NCBI RefSeq assembly: GCF_900102895.1
Contig: NZ_FNGD01000002.1
Location: forward strand, 186,001-250,000
Direction of reading: 5' to 3'
Source: Arthrobacter sp. ov407
GTDB lineage: Bacteria > Actinomycetota > Actinomycetes > Actinomycetales > Micrococcaceae
Length of the DNA stretch: 64,000 bases
Position 1 is the stretch's first letter, and each line of letters opens with the position of its first letter. Positions 15,275-25,688 of this stretch are shown here, piece by piece. A program made the position numbers and the translations under genes. The notes beneath the pieces were generated by a model. It was not told the origin of the DNA. It searched no databases and was given only the letters and a program-made list of their open reading frames with translations.

Positions 15275-16486
15275 CTAGGCCGCTGCCACCGCCGCGCGGC
15301 TTCGCACGAACGCCTGGACGCAGGCCTCGACGTCGTCGGCGCTGTGCGCGGCGGAGAGCTGGACGCGGATCCGTGCGGCGCCCTTGGGCACCACCGGGTA
15401 GCTGAACGCCGTGACAAAGACGCCGTTGTGGAGCATGGCGTCGGCCACCTTGGCCGCCATGACGGCGTCGCCGAACATCACCGGGACAATGGCGTGCTCG
15501 CCGGGGAGCAGGTCGAAGCCTTCCTCGCTCATGCGGTTCCGGAAGAGTTCCGCGTTCGCGAAGAGTTTGCCGCGCAGTTCGCCGGAGTTCTCCACGAGGT
15601 CCAGGGCCTTGAGCGTGGCCGCGACGATCGCAGGGGCCAGCGAGTTGGAGAACAGGTACGGGCGGGCCTTCTGGCGGAGCATCGCCACGACCTCGCCGCG
15701 GCCCGAGACGTAGCCGCCGGACGCGCCGCCGAGGGCCTTGCCGAACGTGCCGGTGTAGATGTCCACGCGGTCCGAGACGCCGGCGTGTTCCGGCGTGCCG
15801 GCACCGGTGGCGCCCATGAAGCCCACCGCGTGGGAATCGTCCACCATGACCAGGGCGTCGTACTTGTCGGCGAGGTCGCAGATCGCTTCGAGCGGGGCCA
15901 GGAAGCCGTCCATCGAGAAGACGCCGTCCGTGACGATGATCTTGCGGCGCGCCGGGTTTTCCTGGGTGGTGGCCGCGATCAGCTTCGCCTCGAGGTCTGC
16001 CATGTCCTGGTTGGCGTAGCGGAAGCGCTGGGCCTTGCAGAGCCGGATGCCGTCAATGATGGAGGCGTGGTTCAGGGCGTCGGAGATGACGGCGTCTTCC
16101 GGGCCGAAGAGGGATTCGAACACGCCGCCGTTGGCGTCGAAGCAGCTGGAGAACAGGATGGTGTCCTCGGTGCCGAGGAACGCCGAGACGCGCTGTTCCA
16201 GTGCCAGATGCAGGTCCTGGGTGCCGCAGATGAAGCGCACGCTAGCCATGCCGAAGCCGCGCTCGTCCATCGCGGTCTTCGCCGCGGCGATGATGTCCGG
16301 GTGGTCGGCGAGGCCGAGGTAGTTGTTGGCGCAGAAGTTCAGCACGTCGGCACCGGACTCGCCGATCTGCCCGGCCTTGATGCGGTTGGCCTGCGGCGAG
16401 TCGATGTGCCGCTCGGTCTTGAACAGACCGGCGCTGCGGATCTCATCGAGTTCGTGCTGCAGCTGGTCCTTGATGGCTGAATACAT
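15275..16486 (-). CDS. kbl: Glycine C-acetyltransferase (2-amino-3-ketobutyrate CoA ligase)
   Basis: Kbl cleaves 2-amino-3-oxobutyrate with CoA to glycine and acetyl-CoA. The 403-residue alpha-oxoamine synthase has [14 protein letters not shown] near 50-63, [14 protein letters not shown] near 84-97, [12 protein letters not shown] near 214-225, and PLP Lys250 in [15 protein letters not shown]. Tdh, which makes its substrate, is 86 bp upstream on the same strand, so the two form a threonine-to-glycine operon. The probable regulator is the divergent LysR gene beyond tdh. Confidence 0.96.
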   Translation of the reverse strand: MYSAIKDQLQHELDEIRSAGLFKTERHIDSPQANRIKAGQIGESGADVLNFCANNYLGLADHPDIIAAAKTAMDERGFGMASVRFICGTQDLHLALEQRVSAFLGTEDTILFSSCFDANGGVFESLFGPEDAVISDALNHASIIDGIRLCKAQRFRYANQDMADLEAKLIAATTQENPARRKIIVTDGVFSMDGFLAPLEAICDLADKYDALVMVDDSHAVGFMGATGAGTPEHAGVSDRVDIYTGTFGKALGGASGGYVSGRGEVVAMLRQKARPYLFSNSLAPAIVAATLKALDLVENSGELRGKLFANAELFRNRMSEEGFDLLPGEHAIVPVMFGDAVMAAKVADAMLHNGVFVTAFSYPVVPKGAARIRVQLSAAHSADDVEACVQAFVRSRAAVAAA

Positions 16487-16572
16487 GGGTTGGCTCCTCA
16501 GCTGGTTGGATGCGGGGGCAAAATGCGGTGTCTGGCAGGGCGGTGTGAAACGGGTCCTCGAAAGAGGCTGGT

Positions 16573-17619
16573 CTAGAAGACGGTCCAGTCGAGGACCACC
16601 TTGCCGCCGACGCCGGCGCGGGCCACCTCGAAGCCCTTTTCCCAGTCGGTGGCCGGCAACGTGTCCGTGACCACGGCCGAGATGTTCGCGTGCAGGACCG
16701 GGTTGGAGGAGAGCATGGCGCTCATCGCGTACCAGGTCTCGAACATTTCGCGACCGTAGATGCCCTTCATGGTCAGCATGTGCGTGACCACCTTGCCCCA
16801 GTTGATGTCGATGGACTGGCTGGGCAGTCCCAGCATCGCGATCCGGCCGCCGTGGTTCATGTTGTCGATCATCTCAGGCAGCGCGGTGGGGTGTCCCGAC
16901 ATTTCCATGCCGATGTCGAAGCCTTCGCGCATGCCGAGTTCGCGCTGGGCGTCTTTGACGCGCATCTTCGAGACGTCGATTGCAAGATCGACGCCGAGCT
17001 GGCGGGCCAGTGCCAGCCGGGGCGCGGAGACGTCGGTGATCGCGATCTTGCGGGCGCCCGCGTGCCGGGCGACGGCGATCGCCATCAGGCCGATGGGTCC
17101 GGCCCCGGTGATCAGGACGTCCTCACCGACCAGCGGGAAGCTCAGGGCGGTGTGGACTGCGTTGCCGAAGGGGTCGAAGATGGCGCCGAGTTCCGGGGTG
17201 ACGGAGGGGTCCTGGTGGACCCAGACGTTGGTCTCGGGGATCACCACGTACTCGGCGAAGGCGCCGTCACGCTGGACGCCGACGCTGACGGTGTTGATGC
17301 ACATCTGCCGGCGGCCGGCGCGGCAGTTGCGGCAGATGCCGCAGACGATGTGGCCTTCGCCGGAGACTCGGTCCCCCACCTTGACGTCCAGGACGTCCTC
17401 GCCGGTCTCCACGACCTCGCCGTAGAACTCGTGGCCGGCGATCAGGGGGGCGTTGATGATGCCCTGCGCCCAGGCGTCCCAGGCCTGGATGTGCAGGTCG
17501 GTGCCGCAGATGCCGGTGGTCATGACGCGGATCTTGACGTCGCCGGGGCCGGTTTCCGGCTCGGGACGGTCAACGAGCTCGAACCCTGCGTGGGCGCCGG
17601 CCTTGTAGAGAGCCTTCAT
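16573..17619 (-). CDS. tdh: L-threonine 3-dehydrogenase
   Basis: Tdh oxidises L-threonine to 2-amino-3-oxobutyrate with NAD+. The 348-residue medium-chain dehydrogenase keeps both zinc sites: catalytic Cys38 (GICGTDLH) and His63 (GHEFYGE), and structural Cys93, Cys96, Cys99 and Cys107. The cofactor motif is [25 protein letters not shown] and the [11 protein letters not shown] region fit threonine dehydrogenase rather than general alcohol dehydrogenases. The first gene of the tdh-kbl pair; a LysR gene starts about 170 bp away in the opposite direction. Confidence 0.95.
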   Translation of the reverse strand: MKALYKAGAHAGFELVDRPEPETGPGDVKIRVMTTGICGTDLHIQAWDAWAQGIINAPLIAGHEFYGEVVETGEDVLDVKVGDRVSGEGHIVCGICRNCRAGRRQMCINTVSVGVQRDGAFAEYVVIPETNVWVHQDPSVTPELGAIFDPFGNAVHTALSFPLVGEDVLITGAGPIGLMAIAVARHAGARKIAITDVSAPRLALARQLGVDLAIDVSKMRVKDAQRELGMREGFDIGMEMSGHPTALPEMIDNMNHGGRIAMLGLPSQSIDINWGKVVTHMLTMKGIYGREMFETWYAMSAMLSSNPVLHANISAVVTDTLPATDWEKGFEVARAGVGGKVVLDWTVF

Positions 17620-17774
17620 GGGCCTTCCTAACTGTGCTTTTTGGTTTCTCGCTCCGCGCGTTCTATTCCGCCGTGCGGCACGGGCGTGTGGGACAACTCA
17701 CCCCATTAGACCCATCAAGAAGCATTAGCACAACCGAATTTTTCTCAATCGACGAATTAGGAAATGCTGTTGCA

Positions 17775-17780
17775 TAGAAT
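17775..17780 (+). promoter_or_regulatory. -10 hexamer TAGAAT of the tdh-divergent LysR gene
   Basis: TAGAAT is followed by seven bases and then ATG 17788. This predicts transcription starting at or one base before the start codon, which favours 17788 over the upstream ATGs at 17764 and 17779. Confidence 0.5.
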
Positions 17781-17787
17781 GGCTGGC

Positions 17788-18696
17788 ATGGAAATCCACC
17801 AACTGGAGATGCTGCGCGAACTCGGGGCCTTGGGCAGCGTCAAGGCCGTCGCCGAAACCCTCCTCGTGACGCCGTCGGCCGTGTCCCAGCAACTGGCCGC
17901 GCTGCAGAGGACCGTTGAGGTGCCGCTGACCCGCAAGGAGGGCCGGAACCTGGTGCTCACGGAGGCCGGCCAGGTCCTGGCGGACGCCGGAGCCGCGGTG
18001 GTCAGCGCGATGGCGGATGCGAAGATGGCGATCGGCGCCTACCACGGCTCGCCGGTGGCGCCGGTGACCCTCAGCGGTTTCCACAGTGCCGGGCAGGCGC
18101 TGTTCGCGCCGCTGGCCCGGCTCCTGGACGGCCCCGGCCAACCCCGGATCCTGCTCTCCGACGAGGACGTCGCCCAGCAGGATTTCCCGGCCCTGACGGC
18201 CCGCTATGACCTGGTCCTGGCGCACCGGATGGATCACAGCCCGCGCTGGCCCGAGGAACGCGTCGCGGTGATTCCGCTCGCGCACGAGCCGCTGGACGTG
18301 GCGCTGCCGGCCGGGCACCGGCTGGCCGGCCAGCGGGCGGTGACGGCCGACGACGTCGTGGGCGAACCGTGGGTGACGAGCCGCGCGGGCTACTCCCCCG
18401 CGGACGTGCTTTCCGCCGTCGCGGCGGTCTCCAGCCGTGAGCTGAACATTGTGCACCGCATCAACGACTACTCGACCGTGGCGGCGCTCGTGGCGGCCGG
18501 CGGCGTGATCGGCCTGCTGCCGCGGCACACCGCGCGGCCGGTGTTGAACCCGGACATTGTCCTGCGGCCGCTGGAGGGCATCAGCACCCGGCGCCGGATT
18601 GACCTCCTGGCCAGGCCGGAGAACCTTAAACGCACATCGGTCATGATGGTCTGCGAAGCGCTGCAGACCATCATGACCGATTTAGTGGGCGGCTAG
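17788..18696 (+). CDS. LysR-family transcriptional regulator, probable tdh-kbl regulator
   Basis: The protein (302 aa) opens MEIHQLEMLRELGALGS. An HTH core (VKAVAETLLVTPSAVSQQLA) and a periplasmic-binding-like effector domain follow. Three in-frame ATGs compete. The third (17788) is chosen because family alignments usually begin at this point and a TAGAAT hexamer lies seven bases upstream, as for leaderless genes elsewhere in this window. It is divergent from tdh, so regulation of threonine degradation is inferred from position alone. Its stop lies 3 bp from the convergent gatB stop with no room for a terminator. Confidence 0.85.
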   Translation: MEIHQLEMLRELGALGSVKAVAETLLVTPSAVSQQLAALQRTVEVPLTRKEGRNLVLTEAGQVLADAGAAVVSAMADAKMAIGAYHGSPVAPVTLSGFHSAGQALFAPLARLLDGPGQPRILLSDEDVAQQDFPALTARYDLVLAHRMDHSPRWPEERVAVIPLAHEPLDVALPAGHRLAGQRAVTADDVVGEPWVTSRAGYSPADVLSAVAAVSSRELNIVHRINDYSTVAALVAAGGVIGLLPRHTARPVLNPDIVLRPLEGISTRRRIDLLARPENLKRTSVMMVCEALQTIMTDLVGG

Positions 18697-18699
18697 GGG

Positions 18700-20205
18700 C
18701 TAGCCTTCGACGCCGAGGCGCTGGAGGATCAGCTCCTTGACGCGGCCGGCGTCGGCCTGCCCGCGGGTGGCCTTCATGACGCCGCCGACGATCGCGCCGA
18801 TCGCCTGGAGCTTGCCGGCGCGGATCTTGTCCGCGACGTCGGGCTGCGCGGCGAGGGCCGCGTCGATCGCTTCCAAGAGGGGTGCGTCGTCGGAGACCAC
18901 GGCGAGGCCGCGCTTCTCGACGATTTCCGCCGGGGTGCCCTCGCCGGCGAGCACGCCGTCCAGGACCTCGGAGGCCATCTTGTTGTTGATCTTGCCGTCC
19001 TCCACCATCTGGTTCAGTTCCACGATGGTGGCCGGTGCGACGCCGAGCTGGCCGGGATCGACGTCGGCGGTCTTGGCGCGTCCGACGATCTCGCCCATCC
19101 ACCACTTGCGAGCCACGGTGGCCGTGGCGCCGGCGGCGATGGTTTCCTCAATCTCGTCCATGACGCCGGCGTTGACGACGTCGCGGAACTCCAGGTCCGA
19201 GTAGCCCCAGTCGGCCTGCAGCCGCTTGCGGCGGGCGGCCGGCGGCTCGGGCAGGGTGGCCCGGAGTTCCTCGACCCATTCGCGGGACGCGGTGATCGGG
19301 ACCAGGTCAGGTTCCGGGAAGTAGCGGTAGTCGTCGGCGTCGGACTTGGCCCGGCCCGACGTCGTGGTCCGCGTGTCCTCGTGCCAGTGGCGGGTTTCCT
19401 GGGTGACCGGCTCGCCGGAGTCCAGGACGGCGGCGTGCCGCTGGATCTCGTAGCGGACGGCGTGTTCGACGGCGCGCAGCGAGTTGACGTTCTTGGTTTC
19501 CGAGCGGATGCCGAAGCGTTCGCGGCCGTGCGGGCGCAGCGAGACGTTGGCGTCGCAGCGGACGTTGCCGCGTTCCATCTTGGCGTCCGAGACCCCGAGG
19601 TTCTTGACGATTTCGCGGACGGCGGCCACGTAGGCCTTGGCGAGCTCGGGTGCGCGGCTGCCGGCGCCTTCGATCGGCTTGGTGACGATCTCGACCAGCG
19701 GCACACCGGAGCGGTTGTAGTCCACCAGGGAGTAGTCCGCGCCCTGGATGCGGCCTGTGGCGCCGCCCATGTGGGTCAGCTTGCCGGCGTCCTCTTCCAT
19801 GTGCGCGCGTTCGATCTCAACGCGGAACACGGTGCCGTCGGAGAGCTCGACGTCCAGGTAGCCGTCGTACGCGATGGGCTCGTCGTACTGGGAGGTCTGG
19901 AAGTTCTTCGGGGTGTCCGGGTAGAAGTAGTTCTTCCGGGCGAAGCGGCACCTCTCGGCGATCTTGCAGTTCAGCGCCAGGCCGATCTTGATCGAGGACT
20001 CGATCGCGGTTTTGTTCACCACCGGCAGCACGCCGGGCATGCCGAGGTCCACCTCGTTGACGTTGGTGTTCGGCTCGTCGCCGAAGACGTTCGGCGCGGA
20101 GGAGAACATCTTGGTCTTGGTGTTGAGCTCCACGTGGACCTCGAAGCCCAGGACGGGATCGTATTTCTCCATCGCCTCTTCGAAGCTGAGGGTTGCGTCA
20201 GTCAT
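18700..20205 (-). CDS. gatB: Asp-tRNA(Asn)/Glu-tRNA(Gln) amidotransferase subunit GatB
   Basis: GatB binds the misacylated tRNA and activates its acyl group for amidation. The 501-residue protein starts [18 protein letters not shown], followed by GFEVHVELNTKTKMFSSAP (catalytic cradle). RKNYFYPDTPKNFQTSQYD and GIRSETKNVNSLRAVEHA come next, and a C-terminal YqeY-like tail (ATRGQADAGRVKELILQRLG) closes it. ATG 20205 overlaps the gatA stop by one base (TAATG), indicating translational coupling. The next in-frame upstream start would place 36 unrelated residues inside gatA. The order gatC-gatA-gatB on one transcript is the usual operon. Confidence 0.97.
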   Translation of the reverse strand: MTDATLSFEEAMEKYDPVLGFEVHVELNTKTKMFSSAPNVFGDEPNTNVNEVDLGMPGVLPVVNKTAIESSIKIGLALNCKIAERCRFARKNYFYPDTPKNFQTSQYDEPIAYDGYLDVELSDGTVFRVEIERAHMEEDAGKLTHMGGATGRIQGADYSLVDYNRSGVPLVEIVTKPIEGAGSRAPELAKAYVAAVREIVKNLGVSDAKMERGNVRCDANVSLRPHGRERFGIRSETKNVNSLRAVEHAVRYEIQRHAAVLDSGEPVTQETRHWHEDTRTTTSGRAKSDADDYRYFPEPDLVPITASREWVEELRATLPEPPAARRKRLQADWGYSDLEFRDVVNAGVMDEIEETIAAGATATVARKWWMGEIVGRAKTADVDPGQLGVAPATIVELNQMVEDGKINNKMASEVLDGVLAGEGTPAEIVEKRGLAVVSDDAPLLEAIDAALAAQPDVADKIRAGKLQAIGAIVGGVMKATRGQADAGRVKELILQRLGVEG

Positions 20206-21791
20206 TAGTGTGAACCTCCGTGGCTCGCGGGGGCGCCAGCAACCGCCGGTGCGGAATCGGTCAGTGACGGAGCCGTCAGTGAAGGGGCACGGTCCAGCAG
20301 CGGTCCGCCCCACTGCGCCTCGAGCAGGGATTCCAGGACCGCGCCGACGCGGTAGAGCCGGGCGTCCTGGCGGGCCGGGGCCAGCAGCTGGATGCCCACC
20401 GGCAGCCCGTCCTCGTCGGCGAGGCCGCCGGGCAGGGAGAGCCCGGGAACACCTGCCATGTTGGCGGGGATCGTTGCGACGTCGTTGAGGTACATCGCCA
20501 GCGGGTCGTTGAGCTTCTCGCCGAGCTTGAAGGCCGTGGTGGGGGCCGTCGGGGAGATGAGGACGTCGGCCTTGGCGAAGGCTGCGTCGAAGTCGCGCTG
20601 GATCAGGGTGCGCACCTTCTGGGCCGAGCCGTAGTAGGCGTCGTAGTAGCCGGCGCTCAGGGCGTAGGTGCCCAGGATGATGCGGCGTTTGACTTCATCG
20701 CCGAAGCCCGCGGCGCGGGTGGCGCCCATGACCCGTTCGATCGTCATCGGTCCCTGTTCGGGCAGGACCCGCAGGCCGTACCGGACGCCGTCGAACTTGG
20801 CCAGGTTGGAGGACGCCTCGGAGGGCATGATCAGGTAGTAGGCGCCCAGTGCGTACTTGAAGTTGGGGCAGGACACCTCGACGATTTCGGCACCGGCGCC
20901 CTTGAGAAGCTCAAGGGACTCGTTGAAGCGGTTCTCGACGCCGGCTTGGTAGCCCTCGCCGTGGAGCTCCTTGATGATGCCGATCTTCATGCCCTCGACG
21001 TTGCCGGTCCGGGCGGCAGCGACGAGGTCCTCCATCGGGTCCGGGAGCGAGGTGGAATCGCGCGGGTCGTGGCCGCCGATCACCTGGTGCAGCAGGGCCG
21101 AGTCCAGCACGGTGCGGGAGACCGGGCCGATCTGGTCCAGCGAGGACGCCATGGCGATGGCGCCGTAGCGGGAGACGCCGCCGTAGGTGGGCTTGACGCC
21201 GACCGTGCCGGTGACGGCGCCGGGCTGACGGATGGAGCCGCCGGTGTCCGTGCCGAGGGCCAGCGGGGCTTCGAAGGCCGCGACGGCAGCAGCGGAGCCA
21301 CCGCCGGAGCCACCGGGGATGCGGTCCAGATCCCAGGGGTTGTGGGTGGGGCCGAACGCGGAGTGCTCGGTGGAGGAGCCCATCGCAAATTCGTCCAGGT
21401 TGGTCTTGCCCAGGATCGGCATCTTCGCGGCGCGCAGGCGCTCGACGACGGTGGCGTCGTAGGGGCTGTGCCAGCCTTCGAGGATCTTCGAGCCGGCCGT
21501 CGTGGGCTGGCCGATCGTGACGATGAGGTCCTTGACCGCGATCGGCACGCCCGCGAGGACGTGGAGCTCTTCGGCGGCAGCACCGCCGGCAGCGCGGATC
21601 GCGTCCACTTCGGCGGCGACGGCGAGCGCTTCGTCGGCGTTGACGTGAAGGAAGGCGTGGACCTTGCCGTCGACGGCGGCGATGCGGTCCAGGTACGCCT
21701 GGGTGACCTCGACGGCGGTGATCTCACGGGCTGCCAGCTTCTCGGCGAGCGCTGCGGCGGTGAGGCGGATCAGTTCGTTGTTCTCAGTCAT
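20205..21791 (-). CDS. gatA: Asp-tRNA(Asn)/Glu-tRNA(Gln) amidotransferase subunit GatA
   Basis: GatA releases ammonia from glutamine for transfer to the tRNA-bound Glu or Asp. The 528-residue amidase-signature protein has the full Ser-cisSer-Lys triad. Lys87 is in IAVKDLI, Ser162 is in [13 protein letters not shown], and Ser186 is in [11 protein letters not shown]. The spacings of 75 and 24 residues equal those remembered for Staphylococcus GatA. ATG 21791 lies 4 bp after the gatC stop; an in-frame start 15 bases earlier would overlap gatC. The gene is coupled to gatB by a one-base overlap. Confidence 0.97.
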   Translation of the reverse strand: MTENNELIRLTAAALAEKLAAREITAVEVTQAYLDRIAAVDGKVHAFLHVNADEALAVAAEVDAIRAAGGAAAEELHVLAGVPIAVKDLIVTIGQPTTAGSKILEGWHSPYDATVVERLRAAKMPILGKTNLDEFAMGSSTEHSAFGPTHNPWDLDRIPGGSGGGSAAAVAAFEAPLALGTDTGGSIRQPGAVTGTVGVKPTYGGVSRYGAIAMASSLDQIGPVSRTVLDSALLHQVIGGHDPRDSTSLPDPMEDLVAAARTGNVEGMKIGIIKELHGEGYQAGVENRFNESLELLKGAGAEIVEVSCPNFKYALGAYYLIMPSEASSNLAKFDGVRYGLRVLPEQGPMTIERVMGATRAAGFGDEVKRRIILGTYALSAGYYDAYYGSAQKVRTLIQRDFDAAFAKADVLISPTAPTTAFKLGEKLNDPLAMYLNDVATIPANMAGVPGLSLPGGLADEDGLPVGIQLLAPARQDARLYRVGAVLESLLEAQWGGPLLDRAPSLTAPSLTDSAPAVAGAPASHGGSH

Positions 21792-21795
21792 GGTC

Positions 21796-22092
21796 TTAGT
21801 CCTCATCCAGGATTGCCGGGACCTTGAAGCGGCCTTCGTACGCGTCGGGGGCGCCGTTGAGGGACTGCTCGGCCGTGAACGTGTGGCCCACGACGTCCTC
21901 GCGGAATACGTTGGTCAGCGGAATCGGGTGGGACGTGGCCGGGACGTCGTCACCGGCGGCTTCACTGACGGACTTCACTGATTCCACGATGACGGCGAGT
22001 TCGCCGGCCATCCTGTCCAGCTCTTCAGCACTCATCTCGATGTGCGCGAGTTGCGCGAGATGCGCGACGTCGTCGCGGTTGATCGCAGCCAT
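21796..22092 (-). CDS. gatC: Asp-tRNA(Asn)/Glu-tRNA(Gln) amidotransferase subunit GatC
   Basis: GatC is the small protein that wraps round GatA and stabilises the GatA-GatB complex. The 98-residue sequence shows the family pattern: [18 protein letters not shown] at the N-terminus and the C-terminal [11 protein letters not shown] with FKVPAIL. ATG 22092 follows GGGGAG at good spacing. It is the first gene of gatCAB. Confidence 0.95.
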   Translation of the reverse strand: MAAINRDDVAHLAQLAHIEMSAEELDRMAGELAVIVESVKSVSEAAGDDVPATSHPIPLTNVFREDVVGHTFTAEQSLNGAPDAYEGRFKVPAILDED

Positions 22093-22182
22093 GGATCTCC
22101 CCTGCAAGTTCGGATTATTTTCCGTCCCAGTCTACGTGGGTTGAACTGCTGTTACCGTCCGACGCCGAGAAGGACGGCGACA

Positions 22183-22252
22183 AACAACGCGGGGTCACTT
22201 GCGGCCCATCCGGAGGTCCGGAACGGGCCGTAAGTGACCCCGCGTTGCTTGG
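22183..22252. repeat. Dispersed palindromic element, copy 2
   Basis: Outer arms CAACGCGGGGTCACTT and AAGTGACCCCGCGTTG are perfectly paired. The interior has its own inverted repeat (CCATCCGG and CCGGAACGGG-like). The element begins 16 bp beyond the CitMHS gene stop on the minus strand and is upstream of gatC. The arms match copy 1 at 1697-1768 closely while the centre differs. Confidence 0.85.
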
Positions 22253-22267
22253 TGCTGGTGGGGGTTG

Positions 22268-23740
22268 TTAGCCGATGCCGATGGCTCCTGTGAGGACTCC
22301 TACTCCGAGCATGACCAGGGAGATCACGGCCGTGCGCCAGAGGACCTTTTTGTGGTGGTCACCGAGGTCCACCTTGGCGAGGGAGACCAGTAGCAGGATG
22401 GCCGGGACCAGGGGGCTCTGCAGGTGGAAGGGCTGGCCGGTGATGGAGGCGCGGGCCATATCGGCGGCGCTGACGCCGTAGTGGGCTGCCGTCTCGCTGA
22501 GGACCGGTAGGACACCGAAGTAGAAGGCGTCGTTGCTCATGAAGAACGTCATCGGGATGCTCAGGACGCCGGTGATGATGGCCATGAACGGCCCCATGTC
22601 CGTCGGGATGATCTGGACGAGCCATTCCGACATTGCCTTGACCATGCCCGTGCCGTTGAGGACACCGGTGAGGACTGAGGCCGCCATGACCATGCTGACG
22701 ACGGCGACGATCGAGGGTGCGTGGGCGATCAGCTGGGCGCCCTGGTCCTTCACGTTGGGGAAGTTGACCAGCAGGGCGACGGCGGAACCCACCATGAACA
22801 CGAACGGAAGCGGAATGACGTTGGCAACGAGCGTCACCATGACTGCAACCGTCAGGCCGAGGTTGAACCAGAACAGCTTGGGACGCAGGGTCTTGCGGTT
22901 GGGGTCCAGCGCGGTGTCCGCCATGGCGGTGTCGCGGTCGTCAACGAGGACTTCGGTGCGATCCAGGACGGCGACGGAGGATCCGCCGGTTGACGGGCTT
23001 CCGACTGCGCCGGCAGTGCCGGAGACCCGGGGGCCGGTACCTTTGCGGCCGAAGCCGAAGCGGCCGGTTCCGGTGCCGCCGTCGGGCATCCCGGCGTCAC
23101 CGGTGCCCCAGATTTCCGGGGCGACGGCGTGGAGGCGGTTGCGTTCCTGCAGGCCGAGCAGCCAGGAGAAGACCAGGACCACAATGAGGCCTGCGATGAG
23201 GGACGGGACCATGGGCACGAAGACGTCGTTGACGTCGAGCTTCAGCGCGGTTGCGGCGCGGGCGGTGGGGCCGCCCCAGGGCAGGATGTTCATGGTGCCG
23301 TTGGCGAGGCCGGCCACGCAGGTCAGCACGACGGGGCTCATTTTGAGCCGCAGGTAGACCGGCAGCATCGCCGCGGTGGTGAGGATGAAGGTGGTGGAGC
23401 CGTCGCCGTCGAGCGAAACAGCTGCTGCGAGGATGGCCGTGCCGAGGACCACTTTGGCGGGATCGTTGCCGAGCTTGCGCAGAATGAACCGGACCAGGGG
23501 GTCAAAGAGCCCGACGTCGATCATCAGGCCGAAGTAGATGATTGCGAACATCAGCAGCGCGGCCGTGGAGGTCATGGACTTCATGGAGTCCAGCACCATC
23601 GGGCCGATGCCCAGGCCCGCGCCGGCGAAAAGCCCGAAGACTGTGGGGACGATGATGAGCGCCAATACGGGCGTCAACTTCTTCGTCATGATCAGCACCA
23701 TGAATACCGCGATCATGGCGAATCCTAGTAATACCAGCAC
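22268..23740 (-). CDS. CitMHS-family citrate-metal:H+ symporter
   Basis: The 490-residue protein has about 12 membrane segments and reads like the CitMHS family (Bacillus CitM/CitH), which imports citrate complexed with Mg2+ or Ca2+. Characteristic stretches are LDGDGSTTFILTTAAMLPVY, NGTMNILPWGGPTARAA and FFMSNDAFYFGVLPVL. A hydrophilic Gly/Pro-rich loop at roughly 208-280 separates two halves and is poorly conserved. I chose GTG 23740 because AAGGAG sits 6 bases upstream; the longer frame would have no site. It is divergent from a CitA/CitB-type two-component system, which very likely controls it in response to citrate or a related acid. Confidence 0.93.
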   Translation of the reverse strand: MLVLLGFAMIAVFMVLIMTKKLTPVLALIIVPTVFGLFAGAGLGIGPMVLDSMKSMTSTAALLMFAIIYFGLMIDVGLFDPLVRFILRKLGNDPAKVVLGTAILAAAVSLDGDGSTTFILTTAAMLPVYLRLKMSPVVLTCVAGLANGTMNILPWGGPTARAATALKLDVNDVFVPMVPSLIAGLIVVLVFSWLLGLQERNRLHAVAPEIWGTGDAGMPDGGTGTGRFGFGRKGTGPRVSGTAGAVGSPSTGGSSVAVLDRTEVLVDDRDTAMADTALDPNRKTLRPKLFWFNLGLTVAVMVTLVANVIPLPFVFMVGSAVALLVNFPNVKDQGAQLIAHAPSIVAVVSMVMAASVLTGVLNGTGMVKAMSEWLVQIIPTDMGPFMAIITGVLSIPMTFFMSNDAFYFGVLPVLSETAAHYGVSAADMARASITGQPFHLQSPLVPAILLLVSLAKVDLGDHHKKVLWRTAVISLVMLGVGVLTGAIGIG

Positions 23741-23909
23741 GGCCGGCTCCTTCTTCGTTGAATGACACCACTCCGATGTGATGCGCACTACAGACGTTAG
23801 AGTGGCGCCCGTCACGACTGGGCCTTTGGCTCAATTGATTGGCATACTGCTTATTGGATGCATTTTGCGCATTTTGCTCACGTCCGCACAAACCCCTGGC
23901 AGGAGCCCG

Positions 23910-25688
23910 ATGAAGCGCCGCACAGCAATGCCGGCCCTGCGCTTTTCGACCCAGACACTGTTGCTACAGCTCGGCGTCGTGGCGTTGGTGGTGCTGCTGA
24001 GCAGCGCCGTCCACGCCTGGCTGACCTACGACCGGCTGGGCCGGGAGGCCGAGAATCAGGCGCTAACCCTGGCCCGGACTGTTGCCTCGGACCCGTCCGT
24101 GCAGGCAGACGTCCAGTCCATCAGCGCCCTTCCCGCCGCTCCCCCGGCGGCCGAGCTGTTGGCCGGTCCGTTGATGGCTGCCGCGGAGAGTGCCCGGACC
24201 CGCACCGGGGCGCTGTTCGTGGTCATTACGGACGAGACCGGTATCCGGCTGGCACACCCGGACGCGGAACGGCTGGGCGAAAAAGTCAGCACGGACCCCT
24301 CGGAGGCACTCGCCGGCAGGGAGGTCACCACGCGCAACACGGGCACGCTGGGCCCGTCCGCCGGCGCCAAGGTCCCGGTGTACGCCCCGGGCTCGGGAGC
24401 GGTGGTGGGTGAGGTGAGCGTGGGGTACTCCACCGAAACGATCAGCCAGAGCCTGGCACGGGACATCATCCCCATCGCCGCCACGGCCGCCGGCGCGCTG
24501 CTGGCAGGCGTGCTGGCTTCCTTCCTGCTGCGGCGGCGGCTCCAGCGGCTGACACTCGGGCTGGAGCCCGAAGAGATCAGTACCCTGGTGCACGACCAGG
24601 TGGCCGTGTTGCAGGGCGTCGACGACGGCGTGATCGGCGTTGCGGCCGACGGCAGGGTCAGTGTTTTCAACGCCGCCGCCCAACGGCTGCTCGGCGTTCC
24701 CGACCTCGCGGGCAGCGCCTGGGCAAACGCGCCGGTGCCGGAGCAGCTGAAGGCCTTGACCCGGGCCGACGCGCCGGAGGGCGACGCGGTGGAACTCGTG
24801 GCCGGCGGCCGGGTCCTGGTGGCGAGCGCCCGCAAGGCCCTGCATGGCCGCGAGGACCTGGGCTGGGTGGTGACGCTGCGGGACCGGACCGAACTGCAGC
24901 AGCTGACCCGCCAGCTCGACGCCGTCGGCACCATGTCCGCGGCCTTGCGGGCGCAGCGCCACGAATTCGCCAACCAGCTGCACACGATCGCCGGCTTCAT
25001 GAGCATCGGCCAGCCCCAGCAGGCCCAGGACTATCTCGCCAAACTGGCGGGAACCGGGCCGCTGGCGTTCCCAGTGGACCAGGCCGAGCTGCTCCAGGAC
25101 CCTTACCTGCAGGCCTTCCTGGGCGCAAAGGGCGTCGAGGCGGACGAGCGCGGCGTAAGCCTGCGCCTCGGCCCGGAGTCCGTGGTCCGCGGCCACGTCA
25201 CCGAACCCCAGGACGTCACCACCGTGCTAGGGAACCTGATCGACAACGCAGTCAACGCCGCCGTCGCCGGTTCTGCGGCTGAGCGCTGGGTGGAAGTGGA
25301 AGTGCTGGACGAACCGGGTATCAAGGGAGGAGCCGGCACACTTCACATTGTGGTCGCGGATTCCGGCGACGGCCTGGGCGCAGGAATGACAGCCGCGGAG
25401 GCCGAGTCGGTTTTCGCGGAAGGCTATACAACCTCGGATCGGCCGGCCCGGGCGGGCGCCGGGCAGGGCCTGGGGCTGGCATTGTCCCGCCAGCTCGCGC
25501 GCCGCCGCGGCGGAGACGTGCGGTTGCTCGAAGCAGGCTCCCCGGGCGGGCCGGGCGCCGTGTTCGTCGCCACCCTGCCGGGAACCACCGAATCCGGGCC
25601 AACGCTGCCGGGAACTGAACCGGGAACTACTGAACCAGCCACTGAACCGGGGCCCACTAAAGCGGACGGAGAGGACAACGATGTCTGA
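23910..25688 (+). CDS. CitA/DcuS-family sensor histidine kinase
   Basis: The 592-residue protein has TM1 near 16-36, an extracytoplasmic Cache/PAS-like sensor of about 145 residues (ALFVVITDETGIRLAHPD, then KVPVYAPGSGAVVGEVSVGY), and TM2 near 187-207. A cytoplasmic PAS (GVIGVAADGRVSVFNAAAQ), the phosphoacceptor His351 in AQRHEFANQLHTI and an ATPase domain (GNLIDNAVNAA, GQGLGLAL) follow. The RHEF..QLHTI H-box is the citrate/C4-dicarboxylate sensor type. I chose ATG 23910 because AGGAG precedes it at 5 bases; 44 upstream in-frame residues are unlikely. A Thr/Pro/Glu-rich tail ends the protein. It overlaps the response regulator gene by 8 bp and is divergent from the citrate transporter. Confidence 0.92.
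   Translation: MKRRTAMPALRFSTQTLLLQLGVVALVVLLSSAVHAWLTYDRLGREAENQALTLARTVASDPSVQADVQSISALPAAPPAAELLAGPLMAAAESARTRTGALFVVITDETGIRLAHPDAERLGEKVSTDPSEALAGREVTTRNTGTLGPSAGAKVPVYAPGSGAVVGEVSVGYSTETISQSLARDIIPIAATAAGALLAGVLASFLLRRRLQRLTLGLEPEEISTLVHDQVAVLQGVDDGVIGVAADGRVSVFNAAAQRLLGVPDLAGSAWANAPVPEQLKALTRADAPEGDAVELVAGGRVLVASARKALHGREDLGWVVTLRDRTELQQLTRQLDAVGTMSAALRAQRHEFANQLHTIAGFMSIGQPQQAQDYLAKLAGTGPLAFPVDQAELLQDPYLQAFLGAKGVEADERGVSLRLGPESVVRGHVTEPQDVTTVLGNLIDNAVNAAVAGSAAERWVEVEVLDEPGIKGGAGTLHIVVADSGDGLGAGMTAAEAESVFAEGYTTSDRPARAGAGQGLGLALSRQLARRRGGDVRLLEAGSPGGPGAVFVATLPGTTESGPTLPGTEPGTTEPATEPGPTKADGEDNDV

Noticed and set aside
23778..23909. N-terminal extension of the sensor kinase
   Set aside because: The extra 44 residues lie in the divergent promoter region; ATG 23910 has AGGAG upstream and leads straight into the first membrane segment.
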